From: an uncultured Opitutia bacterium
GTDB lineage: Bacteria; Verrucomicrobiota; Verrucomicrobiia; Opitutales; Opitutaceae
Assembly (NCBI GenBank): GCA_903877135.1
Contig: CAIRCN010000056.1
Location: forward strand, 1 to 64,000
Direction of reading: 5' to 3'
DNA length: 64,000 nucleotides
This document shows, piece after piece, positions 42,625 through 51,840 of the stretch (its first letter is position 1; every line of letters starts with the position of its first letter). A program made the translations under genes and the position numbers. The notes under the pieces are model-generated. The model was not told the origin of the DNA. It ran no database searches and saw only the letters and a program-made list of their open reading frames with translations.

Positions 42625-43412
42625 CCCACCGCCTCCCACGCCGGCACCGCTTCGCAAAACTCCCGCCAACGCACCACCTCGCCCACAACGATCAACGCCG
42701 GCCGCCGCTCCGGATTGGCAGTGAGCGTGTCGCCTTCGGCCAACGTGCCGAGGCGCACTTCCTGAGTCGGCAGCGTGGCATCGGCCACTACCGCGACCGG
42801 CGTGTGCCGCGAGAGTCCGCCGGCCACGAGTTCGGCTGCGATGACGCCAAAACGCTGCGTGCCCATGTAAATGCAGATCGTGGCATTCAGCCCAGCGAGC
42901 GCCCGCCAGTTCACGGGAGCTGCCCCGCGGTCCACGCAGGCGTGGCCCGTCGCAAAGACGACTGCCGATGCCAGCCCGCGCTGGGTCAGCGGAATCTCCG
43001 CCACCGCTCCCGCCGCCGCCGCCGCCGTGATACCGGGGACGATTTCAAACGGAATGCCTGCCTCGGCGAGCGCCTGTAATTCCTCCCCGGCGCGGCCGAA
43101 CGTCATCGGGTCGCCACCCTTCAGTCGCACCACCTGCCAGCCCTCGCGGGCATAAGTCACCAACCGGTCGCAAATTTCGGTTTGGGCAACGCTATGGGAG
43201 CCAGCGCGTTTGCCGACGTAAATCCGCTCGCACTCCGGCCGGCACAGTTTGAGCAGCTCTGCGTTGGCGAGGTCGTCGTAAAGCACCACGTCGGCCTCAC
43301 GCAGCGCATTTTGGCCGCGCACCGTGATGAGATCCGCGGCGCCTGGGCCGGCGCCGACGAGCCGCACGCGGCCGGGAAACGGCGACAAAGTTGCGAAGGT
43401 GGTTTGCGACAT
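42621..43412 (-). CDS. cobA: Uroporphyrinogen-III C-methyltransferase (SUMT)
   Basis: A 263-residue SAM-dependent enzyme converting uroporphyrinogen III to precorrin-2. VRLVGAGPGAADLITVRG, VVLYDDL, RLKGGDPMTFGRAGEE and GITAAAAAGA are hallmark motifs. Without the CysG dehydrogenase domain, oxidation to sirohydrochlorin needs another protein. It is divergent from cysI, 42 bp away. Confidence 0.95.
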   Translation of the reverse strand: MSQTTFATLSPFPGRVRLVGAGPGAADLITVRGQNALREADVVLYDDLANAELLKLCRPECERIYVGKRAGSHSVAQTEICDRLVTYAREGWQVVRLKGGDPMTFGRAGEELQALAEAGIPFEIVPGITAAAAAGAVAEIPLTQRGLASAVVFATGHACVDRGAAPVNWRALAGLNATICIYMGTQRFGVIAAELVAGGLSRHTPVAVVADATLPTQEVRLGTLAEGDTLTANPERRPALIVVGEVVRWREFCEAVPAWEAVG

Positions 43413-43428
43413 GACAGAGTTTTAATTT

Positions 43429-43446
43429 TACTTCTTTAGTGAAGTA
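43429..43446. promoter_or_regulatory. Palindrome between cobA and cysI
   Basis: TACTTC (43429-43434) and GAAGTA (43441-43446) flank TTTAGT in the 42-bp gap that holds both divergent promoters. It is AT-rich against a GC-rich background. The Rrf2-family regulator encoded at 48165 is the obvious candidate to bind it; this is inferred. Confidence 0.5.
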
Positions 43447-43454
43447 GTCAACTC

Positions 43455-45164
43455 ATGTCTTACGTTATGCCACAAACCGCCGCAGCGCCACTTTCCCGCA
43501 ACGAAATCCTCAAGGAAAACGACCCCATTCTCGCGGGTCATCTGGCGATCACGATGGCCGACCCCGCCGCGATGTGCTTTTCTGAAGATGACGAACAGTT
43601 TCTGAAATTCCACGGCGCCTACCAGCAGGACGACCGCGACCTCCGAAAAACCGCGAAAAAATACCAGATGATGGTCCGCGGCCGCATCCCGGGCGGCGTC
43701 ATGACGGCGGCGCAATGGATCGTGTTCGACGACCTCGCCACCCGTTACGGCAACACCACCCTGCGTCTCACCACCCGCCAGAGCATCCAGTTCCACGGCG
43801 TCCTGCTGTCCGGCCTCGGCCCGCTGGTCAAAAAAATCAACGACTCGCTCCTCTCCACCCTCGCGGCCTGCGGCGACGTCAGCCGCAACGTCACCGCCTC
43901 GCCCACACCCGCCTACACGAAGGTCCGCGAGCAGGTCTATGCCGACAGCGTCCGTCTCGCCCACGCCCTCGCGCCGCAGACGATGGCCTACCACGCCATC
44001 TGGATCGACAACGTGCAACTCAACCTCGACGACCCCGCCAACCGCGACTTCGTCGACCCGCTCTACGGCCGCACCTACTTGCCGCGCAAATTCAAGGCGT
44101 CGTTCGTCATCCCGCCGGTGAACGACATGGACGTTTACACTAACGATCTCGGCTTCATCGCCGCCGTCGAAAACGAGAAACTGCTCGGCTACAACGTCGC
44201 TGTCGGCGGCGGCATGGGGCGCAGTCACGGCAATGAGCAGACCTACCCGCGGCTCGCCGACGTGATCGGCTTCGTCCGCCCCGAGGACGTGATCGAGGTC
44301 GCCAAGGCCGTGCTCACCATTCACCGCGATTTCGGCGACCGCACCAACCGCAAGCACGCGCGCCTGAAATACGTCGTGCAGGAGCGCGGCGTGCCGTGGT
44401 TGATCGCGGAGATCAACCGCCGCACCGGCCACGCCCTCTCCGGTGTCCGCCGCTTCGAGTTCACCACGACGGGCGATCTCTATGGCTGGAACCGCGCCGT
44501 CGACGGCTCGTGGTTCCTCACGCTCTTTGTCGAGACGGGCCGGGTGAAGGACGTCGCCGGGCACGCGTTGAAAACCGCGCTACGCCAGGTCGCGGAGAAA
44601 CTGCCGCACCTCGAGTTTCGGCTCAGTGCCAACCAAAACGTCATCCTCGCCAACATCCCGGCTGCGGATCGCACGATGGTCGACACCTTGCTCGCCGCGC
44701 ACGGCGTCAAGACCGAGCGGCAGACTTCCGTGCTGCACGCCGCGTCAATGGCTTGCCCGTCCCTGCCGACCTGCGGCCTGGGCCTTGCGGAATCCGAGCG
44801 CATGCTGCCCGGCCTGATCGACCGCATCGAGAAACTCGGCGGCGAGATCGGCCTCAGCGGCGAGGAGATCATCATCCGCTCCACGGGCTGCCCCAACGGT
44901 TGCGCGCGGCCCTACATGGCCGAGATCGCCTTCGTCGGCAAAGCCCCCGGCCGTTACCAGCTCTGGCTCGGCGGCAACGCCGCCGGCACCCGCCTCAACC
45001 GCGTCTGGCGCGACACTGTGAAAGACCCCGACATCGAGAACGAGCTGCGTCCGCTATTCATCCGCTGGCGCGACGGGCGGCGCCCGGGCGAGCGCTTCGG
45101 CGATTTCGCCGCCCGCATGCTCTGGCCAGAAATTGTTCCCGCTGCTCCAGCCACCGCCGCCTGA
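43455..45164 (+). CDS. cysI: Assimilatory sulfite reductase hemoprotein
   Basis: A 569-residue siroheme/4Fe-4S enzyme that reduces sulfite to sulfide. The four cluster cysteines are in CPSLPTC (Cys434 and Cys440) and GCPNGC (Cys479 and Cys483), with the same numbering as in E. coli CysI. TTRQSIQFHG and KAPGRYQLWLGGN are further family blocks. No CysJ flavoprotein is next to it, so electrons come from an unlinked reductase or ferredoxin. First gene of the cys operon. Confidence 0.95.
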   Translation: MSYVMPQTAAAPLSRNEILKENDPILAGHLAITMADPAAMCFSEDDEQFLKFHGAYQQDDRDLRKTAKKYQMMVRGRIPGGVMTAAQWIVFDDLATRYGNTTLRLTTRQSIQFHGVLLSGLGPLVKKINDSLLSTLAACGDVSRNVTASPTPAYTKVREQVYADSVRLAHALAPQTMAYHAIWIDNVQLNLDDPANRDFVDPLYGRTYLPRKFKASFVIPPVNDMDVYTNDLGFIAAVENEKLLGYNVAVGGGMGRSHGNEQTYPRLADVIGFVRPEDVIEVAKAVLTIHRDFGDRTNRKHARLKYVVQERGVPWLIAEINRRTGHALSGVRRFEFTTTGDLYGWNRAVDGSWFLTLFVETGRVKDVAGHALKTALRQVAEKLPHLEFRLSANQNVILANIPAADRTMVDTLLAAHGVKTERQTSVLHAASMACPSLPTCGLGLAESERMLPGLIDRIEKLGGEIGLSGEEIIIRSTGCPNGCARPYMAEIAFVGKAPGRYQLWLGGNAAGTRLNRVWRDTVKDPDIENELRPLFIRWRDGRRPGERFGDFAARMLWPEIVPAAPATAA

Positions 45165-45172
45165 GACTTGCC

Positions 45173-45829
45173 ATGACTCCCGAAGAAATCTCCCGTGCCA
45201 ACGCCGAACTCCGCGACCGGTCCCCGCTCGCCATCGTCCGCTGGGCGCTCGCCCGGGCCGGCGGCCGCGCCATCGTCTCGACGAATTTCCGCCCCTACGA
45301 GGCCGTCGTCCTGCATCTGGCCACCCAGATCCAGCCGGACATCCCGGTCCTCTGGGTCGATCACGGTTACAACCGCCCCGCCACCTATCGCCACGCAGAG
45401 GAGCTGCGCCGGCGCCTCGACCTCAACCTGCGCCCCTATCTGCCCCTCCTGACCGCCGCGCACCGCGATGCCATCCATGGTCCGATTCCCTCGCTCAACG
45501 ATGAGGACGGCCTTAAAAAATTCAGCGCCGCGATGAAGCTTGAGCCTTTCCAGCGCGGCATGCGGGAGCTGGCGCCGACAATCTGGATCACCGCCCTGCG
45601 CAAGGTGCAAAACCCCAACCGCGCCGAGCTCGAAATCGTTTCGCGCGACGCCAACTTTGGCGCACTGAAGGTCAGCCCCGTTTTTCATTTCAGCGACGCC
45701 GAGATGGAGGCCTACCTCGTGGCGCACCAGTTACCCAACGAGTGGGACTACTTCGATCCGGCCAAGGCCGACGAGAAACGCGAGTGCGGCCTCCACGCCG
45801 CCTGGGGAAAAACCGCCGTCAACCAGTGA
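45173..45829 (+). CDS. cysH: Phosphoadenylyl-sulfate reductase
   Basis: A 218-residue enzyme that reduces PAPS to sulfite. VSTNFRPYEAVVLHL and WVDHGYN are PP-loop-like substrate-binding parts, and the active-site Cys205 is in KRECGLH. The extra Cys pairs (CC and CxxC) of APS reductases, which bind a cluster, are absent, so PAPS is the likely substrate and an APS kinase is needed from elsewhere. It starts 8 bp after cysI. Confidence 0.92.
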   Translation: MTPEEISRANAELRDRSPLAIVRWALARAGGRAIVSTNFRPYEAVVLHLATQIQPDIPVLWVDHGYNRPATYRHAEELRRRLDLNLRPYLPLLTAAHRDAIHGPIPSLNDEDGLKKFSAAMKLEPFQRGMRELAPTIWITALRKVQNPNRAELEIVSRDANFGALKVSPVFHFSDAEMEAYLVAHQLPNEWDYFDPAKADEKRECGLHAAWGKTAVNQ

Positions 45830-45855
45830 GCGACCAGCCCCGACCGCGTCTGACC

Positions 45856-46758
45856 ATGACCAACTACCACCTCGACCACCTCCAGCACCTCGAGACCGAG
45901 GCGATTCACATCATGCGCGAGGTCGCGGGCGAATTTGAGCGCCCCGCGCTCCTGTTCTCCGGCGGCAAGGACTCCATTTGCCTCCTGCGCCTCGCCGAGA
46001 AAGCCTTCCGCCCGTCCGACCTGCCGCTGCCGCTGCTCAACGTCGACACCGGCCACCATTTCCCCGAGCTGAATGAATTCCGCGACCGCCGCGCCACCGA
46101 GCTCGGCGCAAAGCTCATCGTGCGCAGGGTCGAAGACGCCATCGCCAGCGGCATCGCCTCGCCCGCGCCCGGCGAGATCAGCCGCAACAAGCTCCAGATT
46201 CCCACCCTGCTCGCCGCGATCGAGGAGTTTCGCTTCGATTGCTGCATCGGCGGCGCGCGGCGCGACGAGGAGAAGGCCCGCGCCAAGGAGCGTTTCTTCA
46301 GTTACCGCGACAGCTTTGGCCAGTGGGATCCCAAGAACCAGCGCCCGGAAATCTGGAACCTCTACAACGGCCGCCTCCATTCCGGCGAAAACATGCGTGT
46401 GTTCCCGCTCAGCAACTGGACGGAGATGGACGTATGGGAATACATCGGCCGCGAGCGCCTGGAGGTGCCGTCGATCTATTTCAGCCACCGCCGCGAATGC
46501 GTCCGCCGCCACGGTCAGTGGCTGCCCGTCAGCCCCTTTCTCCCCCTAAAACCGCAAGAGCAAACCCGCGAGCTGGTTGTGCGCGTCCGCACCATCGGCG
46601 ACATCATCAGCACCGGCCTCGTCGAGTCACCGGCCGAAACCGTCGACGACATCATCACCGAGATCGCCGCGGCCCGAGTGACCGAGCGCGGCTCCCGCTC
46701 CGATGACAAAGCCTCCGAGGCCGCCATGGAGGACCGCAAGAAGGCGGGTTATTTCTGA
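45856..46758 (+). CDS. cysD: Sulfate adenylyltransferase subunit 2
   Basis: A 300-residue ATP sulfurylase subunit that makes APS from sulfate and ATP. LLFSGGKDSICLL is the PP-loop; NVDTGHHFPE, GGARRDEEKARAKERFFS and FPLSNWTEMDVW are family blocks. The ATG at 45856 is internal to a longer open frame from 45742 and gives the usual N-terminus. The stop overlaps cysN's ATG by one base (TGATG). Confidence 0.96.
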   Translation: MTNYHLDHLQHLETEAIHIMREVAGEFERPALLFSGGKDSICLLRLAEKAFRPSDLPLPLLNVDTGHHFPELNEFRDRRATELGAKLIVRRVEDAIASGIASPAPGEISRNKLQIPTLLAAIEEFRFDCCIGGARRDEEKARAKERFFSYRDSFGQWDPKNQRPEIWNLYNGRLHSGENMRVFPLSNWTEMDVWEYIGRERLEVPSIYFSHRRECVRRHGQWLPVSPFLPLKPQEQTRELVVRVRTIGDIISTGLVESPAETVDDIITEIAAARVTERGSRSDDKASEAAMEDRKKAGYF

Positions 46759-48104
46759 TGTTCACCGAAGAAATCATGCCCCCGCCCGCTCCCGCGCACA
46801 CCCCAGTCGACATTCTCCGCTTCAACACCTGCGGCAGCGTCGACGACGGCAAGTCCACCCTCATCGGCCGCCTGCTCTACGACTCGAAATCGCTGATGGA
46901 GGACCAGGTCGAGGCGCTCGAGCGCTCGGCCGACATCACCAGCGGCGGCCAGATCAACCTCGCCAATCTCACCGACGGCCTCCGCGCCGAGCGCGAGCAG
47001 GGCATCACGATCGACGTCGCCTACCGCTACTTCGCCACCCCGCGCCGCAAGTTCATCATCGCCGACACCCCCGGCCACGTCCAATACACGCGCAACATGG
47101 TCACGGGCGCCAGCAACGCCAACGTCTCTATCATCCTCGTCGACGCCCGCCTCGGCGTCATCGAGCAGAGCCGCCGCCACACCGCAATCGCCTCGCTGCT
47201 GCGCATCCCGCACCTTGTCGTCGCGATCAACAAGATGGACATCGTCGGTTGGAGCGAGGCGCGCTTCAACGAAATCCGCGCACAATTCGAGGAGTTCCTC
47301 CCGCGCCTCGACATCAAGGACGTCAAGTTCATCCCCCTCAGCGCGCTCAACGGCGACAACGTCGTCACCGCCTCGCCCCACACGCCGTGGTATCCCGGCC
47401 CGCCGCTGCTCGGCCACCTCGAGTCGGTGCACATCGGCAGCGACTGGAATCTCCACGGTTTCCGCCTGCCCGTGCAGTGGGTCAACCGCCCGAACAACCC
47501 GCGCGACCCCGCACTCCACGACTTCCGCGGCTTCAGCGGCCAGATCGCGGGTGGCGTGGTCCGCGTCGGCCAAAAAATCCTCGCGCTCCCCGCGGGCCTC
47601 GCGACCACGGTGAAGCAGATCTGGACGCTCGACGGCCCGCTCACCGAGGCGTTCTGCCCGCAGTCCGTCACGCTCGTGCTGGAACACGACATCGACATCA
47701 GCCGCGGCAGCATGCTCATCGGCCTCGACGAAACGCTCCCCGGCGCGGGCACCGATCTGCACGCCAAAGTCTGTTGGATGCACCCGCGCCCGCTCCAACG
47801 CGGGAAAAAATACCTCCTCAAGCACACCAGTAGCACCGTGCAGGCCGTCGTCACCGAGATCGAGCACCGCCTCGACATCACCTCCCTGGAGCCCGAGTCC
47901 GTCCCGTCCGAGCTCGCCCTCAACGACCTCGGCGAGATCCGCATTCGCACGGCCCGCCCGCTCTTCTACGACAGCTACGCGACCAACCGCCTCACCGGCT
48001 CGTTCATCCTCATCGAGCCCGGCACCAACGCCACCGTCGCCGCCGGTATGCTCCTGCCCGCCCGCGAACTAGTGAAGCCCGAGGCCGCCGACTACATCAT
48101 CTAA
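46758..48104 (+). CDS. cysN: Sulfate adenylyltransferase subunit 1 (GTPase)
   Basis: A 448-residue translation-factor-like GTPase coupled to CysD. G1 CGSVDDGKSTLIG, G2 with EQGITIDVAYRYF, G3 DTPGHVQYTRNM and G4 NKMD are present, plus beta-barrel domains II and III. No APS kinase (CysC) is fused, unlike in many bacteria. Confidence 0.96.
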   Translation: MFTEEIMPPPAPAHTPVDILRFNTCGSVDDGKSTLIGRLLYDSKSLMEDQVEALERSADITSGGQINLANLTDGLRAEREQGITIDVAYRYFATPRRKFIIADTPGHVQYTRNMVTGASNANVSIILVDARLGVIEQSRRHTAIASLLRIPHLVVAINKMDIVGWSEARFNEIRAQFEEFLPRLDIKDVKFIPLSALNGDNVVTASPHTPWYPGPPLLGHLESVHIGSDWNLHGFRLPVQWVNRPNNPRDPALHDFRGFSGQIAGGVVRVGQKILALPAGLATTVKQIWTLDGPLTEAFCPQSVTLVLEHDIDISRGSMLIGLDETLPGAGTDLHAKVCWMHPRPLQRGKKYLLKHTSSTVQAVVTEIEHRLDITSLEPESVPSELALNDLGEIRIRTARPLFYDSYATNRLTGSFILIEPGTNATVAAGMLLPARELVKPEAADYII

Positions 48105-48164
48105 GCAACGCGCAGGCGTCAAAAAGCATTGCGCCCCCTTCGTGCCCGCTACCTAAGTCAAACA

Positions 48165-48578
48165 GTGAAGATTTCCGCCAAGGTCGATTACGCCTGCCGG
48201 GTGCTCGCCGAACTGGCGCGCCTGCACGGCACGGCCAACCTCGCGCAGATCGATCACCTCGCCCGTGTCGAGGCCGTGCCGGCCAACTTCCTCGCCCAGA
48301 TCCTCAGCGAGCTGCGCAACGGCGGCCTCATCACCAGCCGCCGCGGCATCGCGGGCGGCTACGCCCTCGCCCGCCCGCCCGACCAGATCTCCCTCTACGA
48401 CATCGTCGTCGTCATCGAGGGCGACATTCTTGAGCTCAGCGGCAACCACCAGGGCCGCACCGGCCGCCGCATGAAGCAGATCTGGCTGGAAGTCCGTGGC
48501 GCCCTCGAGGACAAGGCCCGTGCGATCACCGTGGACATGTTCGCCACCCGCACGCCCGAGGAAATGTATTACATCTAG
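48165..48578 (+). CDS. Rrf2 family transcriptional regulator
   Basis: A 137-residue winged-helix regulator. MKISAKVDYACRVLAELA and SRRGIAGGYALARPPDQISLYDIV match Rrf2 proteins. It lacks the three-Cys cluster motif of IscR/NsrR (only one Cys, in YACRVL), so it resembles CymR-like cysteine regulators. The GTG at 48165 gives the normal start; TTG at 48129 is less likely. Position inside the cys operon suggests control of sulfate assimilation. Confidence 0.88.
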   Translation: MKISAKVDYACRVLAELARLHGTANLAQIDHLARVEAVPANFLAQILSELRNGGLITSRRGIAGGYALARPPDQISLYDIVVVIEGDILELSGNHQGRTGRRMKQIWLEVRGALEDKARAITVDMFATRTPEEMYYI

Positions 48579-48647
48579 GCTTCCCCGGCCGAAGATTCCG
48601 CGCTTCCCACTCGCGCTGGGGCCGGTTCCGACTTTGCTTTCCCCCGC

Positions 48648-49550
48648 ATGAACCTCGACGACATCCGGCAGGCCCTGCTCGCCTCCTACGAACGCGATGG
48701 CGGCATCAACCACCTCGACGGCGTCAACCTCCCGACCCAGGACTCGGTGCAGCAGCTCGCGTCGGACTACATGCACCTCATCTTCCCCGGCTTTTTTGAG
48801 GAGGCCGGCCTCACCAAGCAGGACGTGCCCGCGCTGGTCGCCAAACTCCTCGCTCGCGTCGAGCGGCGCCTCGCCACCGAGATCGAAAAAAGCCTCCGCT
48901 TCGCCCAGGATCCTGCGCCCGCCCGCCGCGCCGAGGAGCTCACCATGGCCACACTCGACCAGCTGCCCGTCCTTCGCGAAATCATCCAGACCGACGTCGC
49001 CGCCGCCTTTCAAGGCGACCCCGCCGCCCGGAGCGTCGAGGAGATCATCCTCGCTTACCCCTGCGTGCTCTCGATTTCCCTGCAACGCTTCGCCCACGTG
49101 CTCTACGGCCTAGGCGTGCCGCTGCTGCCCCGCATGCTCACCGAATATGGCCACGAGCGCACCGGCACCGACCTGCACCCCGGCGCCAAGATCGGCTCGC
49201 ACTTCTTCATCGACCACGGCACCGGCGTCGTGGTCGGCGAGACCGCCGAGATCGGCTCCCACGTGAAACTCTATCAAGGCGTAGCCCTCATCGCCCGCTC
49301 CCTCGCCGGCGGCCAAGCTCTGCGCGGTGTGAAACGCCACCCCACCATCGGCGACAGCGTGACTATCTACGCCAGCACGACGATCATGGGTGGCGACACC
49401 GTCATCGGCTCGGGCTCAACCGTCGCGGGTAACGTCTTCGTCACCCACAGCGTGGCCCCCCGCTCGCTCGTCGTGATGGAGGAGCAGGGCGTCAAAGTCC
49501 TCAACAAAGATGCCCGCAGCATCCCGACCCAAGACGACTGGACGATTTAG
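48648..49550 (+). CDS. epsC: Serine O-acetyltransferase, EpsC type
   Basis: A 300-residue enzyme that acetylates L-serine to O-acetylserine, the sulfide acceptor. An N-terminal helical domain precedes the left-handed beta-helix: HPGAKIGSHFFIDHGTGVVVGETAEIG, KRHPTIGDSVTIYAST, IGSGSTVAGNVFV. Cys is often used in feedback control at the C-terminus; here the tail is short and polar (DDWTI). It ends the operon, 69 bp after the regulator. Confidence 0.94.
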   Translation: MNLDDIRQALLASYERDGGINHLDGVNLPTQDSVQQLASDYMHLIFPGFFEEAGLTKQDVPALVAKLLARVERRLATEIEKSLRFAQDPAPARRAEELTMATLDQLPVLREIIQTDVAAAFQGDPAARSVEEIILAYPCVLSISLQRFAHVLYGLGVPLLPRMLTEYGHERTGTDLHPGAKIGSHFFIDHGTGVVVGETAEIGSHVKLYQGVALIARSLAGGQALRGVKRHPTIGDSVTIYASTTIMGGDTVIGSGSTVAGNVFVTHSVAPRSLVVMEEQGVKVLNKDARSIPTQDDWTI

Positions 49551-49635
49551 TAATCTGGCTCTATAAAATTTACCCATGCACCCCCGTGGGTGAGGCAATC
49601 GAGTAAGGCCGAATAACGCTGTTAACCAAAGAAGC

Positions 49636-50148
49636 ATGCACCGGGTGATCACTGTTCTACTTTTGCTTCTTGCGACCACATACGCCAGCGAGTCGCCCGG
49701 GCAGTATTCGTTCCATATCAACTGGGTTTTCGTCACGCCAGAGTCACTGAAAAAGACGCAGGTCCCATTTCAGTTCGATGTAGTGGAGCGCGACGCGGGA
49801 CTGTTTTCGCTATCCCTCGTGCTCCCTGCGCCTAGCAAGGACTTCGGGACGGTCGCTAAGTGCGAAGTTCTCGTTTCGACGCTCCTCCTTCCTGCTGAAG
49901 GCGAAGTTGTGTTTGCAGACGTGAACGCGTCAGTCGCAGAGAAGAATCGTAAACGGACGATAGAGGTGTCCGTGCCATCTGAGACTCAAGAGAGTGTTTC
50001 TCGGAATTGGATGCTTTCTAAGGCGGAGATTGAGCATGCACTTATTCGCGTTCACTTCCATAGGCACGGCTACGTGGAGACGTTTATTGGGTGTTGCTGC
50101 GTCGCTTCCTGCAGACGAAGGCTAACCAGTAGGAATGAGAAGTCGTAG
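49636..50148 (+). CDS. Secreted protein of unknown function
   Basis: A 170-residue frame with a good signal peptide (MHRVITVLLLLLATTYAS) and a beta-rich body (FQFDVVERDAGLFSLSLVLPAP). Four Cys cluster near the C-terminus (CCCVASC). GC content is visibly lower than in neighbours, which suggests recent acquisition. The last 20 residues read as if beyond a natural end. It is followed directly by a decayed oppB fragment. I recognise no family, so this is only moderately supported. Confidence 0.55.
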   Translation: MHRVITVLLLLLATTYASESPGQYSFHINWVFVTPESLKKTQVPFQFDVVERDAGLFSLSLVLPAPSKDFGTVAKCEVLVSTLLLPAEGEVVFADVNASVAEKNRKRTIEVSVPSETQESVSRNWMLSKAEIEHALIRVHFHRHGYVETFIGCCCVASCRRRLTSRNEKS

Positions 50149-50225
50149 GTGGCGGCATCGCTTCGTTTCCGCCCCGGCGCTTGCCATCGTTTCCCATCCC
50201 GGATCGTGTTGGCTGACCCACCGCC

Positions 50226-50378
50226 ATGCTCCGCTTCATCGTCCGCCGCCTGCTTTAGACCATCCCGGTCCTCCACATCATCGTCACGGCGAGGTTCTTC
50301 ATGATCCGCTTCGAGCCCGGCGCGGCTCCACCTCCGATGCAGGCCGGGACGCCTGCCAGAGAGCACGGCAGAGCGTAG
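50226..50378 (+). pseudogene. Remnant of an oppB-type ABC permease gene
   Basis: The frame reads MLRFIVRRLL, then a TAG stop, then TIPVLHIIVTARFFMIRFEPGA. This is the typical N-terminus of OppB/DppB permeases (MLRYILRRLL-TIPVL...) with the usual Gln or similar codon mutated to TAG. Similarity stops near 50325 and the frame ends at 50378. It is a decayed leftover of a peptide ABC importer. Confidence 0.75.
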
Positions 50379-50379
50379 C

Positions 50380-50931
50380 TCAATCGACCAACTGGATCGC
50401 GACGACTTTGCCTGAGTAAAAGAGAACCTTTAGGGTGTGGATATCGACCGAGCCCCCCGCCAACCCCATCGGGGGATCTCGTGATGGCAGGGTGAAGATC
50501 TTCGCCGGGCCATTCATTACGACATCTTCGCCGTTGCGGTAGGACGAATTTACTTCCGGCGGAGGTGGGCGCATTTCCCCGGGCCGCGGCATATATTTGG
50601 CATAGATCCACTCCTCTACCGGCACCTTGGATTCATTCGCGGTGCCAACACCCGAGGCCTTGCCTTGCGCCATGGAAGCCAAGGAGAGCTTGTGGCCGAT
50701 CTCTGTCTCGGCCGGAGTGCGCACGCTGGAGGGTTTGCCCAGCGCGAGGTAAACCATGTCGGACGTATAACCGACTTTAATCTGCCCAGCCTTGATTTGT
50801 TTCTGCTGCTTGGACGTCAGCAACTGATAAACTGCGCATTTTTCTTGGATGCGGGAATCCAGCGTCGACTCACAACCTGCCATCAGCAGGACGGCCACCG
50901 AAAGGGCGAAACAATGTGCGGAGATATTCAT
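50380..50931 (-). CDS. BamE/SmpA-like lipoprotein
   Basis: A 183-residue lipoprotein. The lipobox (LLMAGC, Cys20) ends a signal peptide. The segment KAGQIKVGYTSDMVYLALGKPSSVRT matches the 'GMTxxxVxxxLGxP' core of BamE/SmpA/OmlA-type domains. A Pro-rich segment follows (MRPPPPEVN). It may assist envelope assembly or bind a partner, but it differs in the remainder from E. coli BamE. Its stop is 2 bp from the oppB remnant. Confidence 0.75.
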   Translation of the reverse strand: MNISAHCFALSVAVLLMAGCESTLDSRIQEKCAVYQLLTSKQQKQIKAGQIKVGYTSDMVYLALGKPSSVRTPAETEIGHKLSLASMAQGKASGVGTANESKVPVEEWIYAKYMPRPGEMRPPPPEVNSSYRNGEDVVMNGPAKIFTLPSRDPPMGLAGGSVDIHTLKVLFYSGKVVAIQLVD

Positions 50932-51000
50932 GGTTCACCCTGAAGACACGAAACACCCGTTGGCTAAATCGGTCAAGTGACAGCCGTCAGGGTAACGGCA

Positions 51001-51840
51001 TTACTTCAGTTCCGGCCAAGTTGGCGCGTTGCCCGTGAGCTCGGTGAGCAGTCGCCGGGTGGCGGCGAGCGCGGTGATCGTCGCCGCGCGCAGCGAGTCG
51101 GCGTCGAGCCGCACCTCAAACCGCACCGTCGCGAGTTCGCCGGACGCAAGCAGTCGCTCGACCCGTCGTCCGTCGGGAAATGAAATCTGGCCGTGCCGCA
51201 CCCGCAGCTCGTGCAAGAGCCGGAAATTCGTCTCGATCACGGAACGGTGCAGCCAGCGTTGCGCCGCCACAAACTCACCGCGTGCGATCTTGCTCAGGAC
51301 CGACACCGCGTCCACGTATGCAATTTCGCAGATCGTGACGGCCTCCTCGTCGGTGAGGTGTGCCAGCGGCACTTCCGCCACCGCGCGGGAGTAGAAACGC
51401 TGCCAGCCCGGACCGCCTTTCAGCACCTTCTGACCAAAGCTCATCACGAGCGCGAATTCGCCGAGACCGCGGCGAATCCCCGCCACCCGCCGGTGCAATC
51501 CCAGCGTGAACGCGATGCGCCCCAGCAGCAGCCGTCGGTAGGGCACGATAACGAAGTCCGCTTCTCCGCCTGAGAAAAGCGCCGTCACTTTCTGCGCGCC
51601 GCCGAAAACCGGTCGCACCGCGTAGGCCTGCAACTCCTGTCTCGCCAGCTGCGCCGTCCACGCCCGGTTGAGATAGAGTTCGGGCCGCGTTGTGACGATT
51701 TGCAGATCGATGTCGGACCACGGGTCGGCCGGTTGGCCTTCGCCGGAGAGCGTTCGCGCATGCGAGCCAAACACGGCCGCGACACGGACGTCGGCCGCAC
51801 CCCTCAACCATTGTTGCAGGGACTCGAACAGCGTCAGCAT
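51001..51840 (-). CDS. Nucleotidyltransferase-fold protein (AadK-like)
   Basis: A 279-residue protein with a polymerase-beta-like NTase core. AAVFGSHARTLS contains the Gly-Ser pair (25-26) and DPWSDIDLQIV the metal-binding Asp43 and Asp45. The C-terminal helical region resembles aminoglycoside 6-adenylyltransferases, but the match is remote. Its start overlaps the end of the preceding kinase-like gene by 7 bp. Last gene of the signalling operon; it could adenylylate a protein or small molecule. Confidence 0.78.
   Translation of the reverse strand: MLTLFESLQQWLRGAADVRVAAVFGSHARTLSGEGQPADPWSDIDLQIVTTRPELYLNRAWTAQLARQELQAYAVRPVFGGAQKVTALFSGGEADFVIVPYRRLLLGRIAFTLGLHRRVAGIRRGLGEFALVMSFGQKVLKGGPGWQRFYSRAVAEVPLAHLTDEEAVTICEIAYVDAVSVLSKIARGEFVAAQRWLHRSVIETNFRLLHELRVRHGQISFPDGRRVERLLASGELATVRFEVRLDADSLRAATITALAATRRLLTELTGNAPTWPELK

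Noticed and set aside
44396-45172. N-terminal extension of the cysH frame
   Set aside because: A shadow of cysI in another frame; the reductase begins at 45173.
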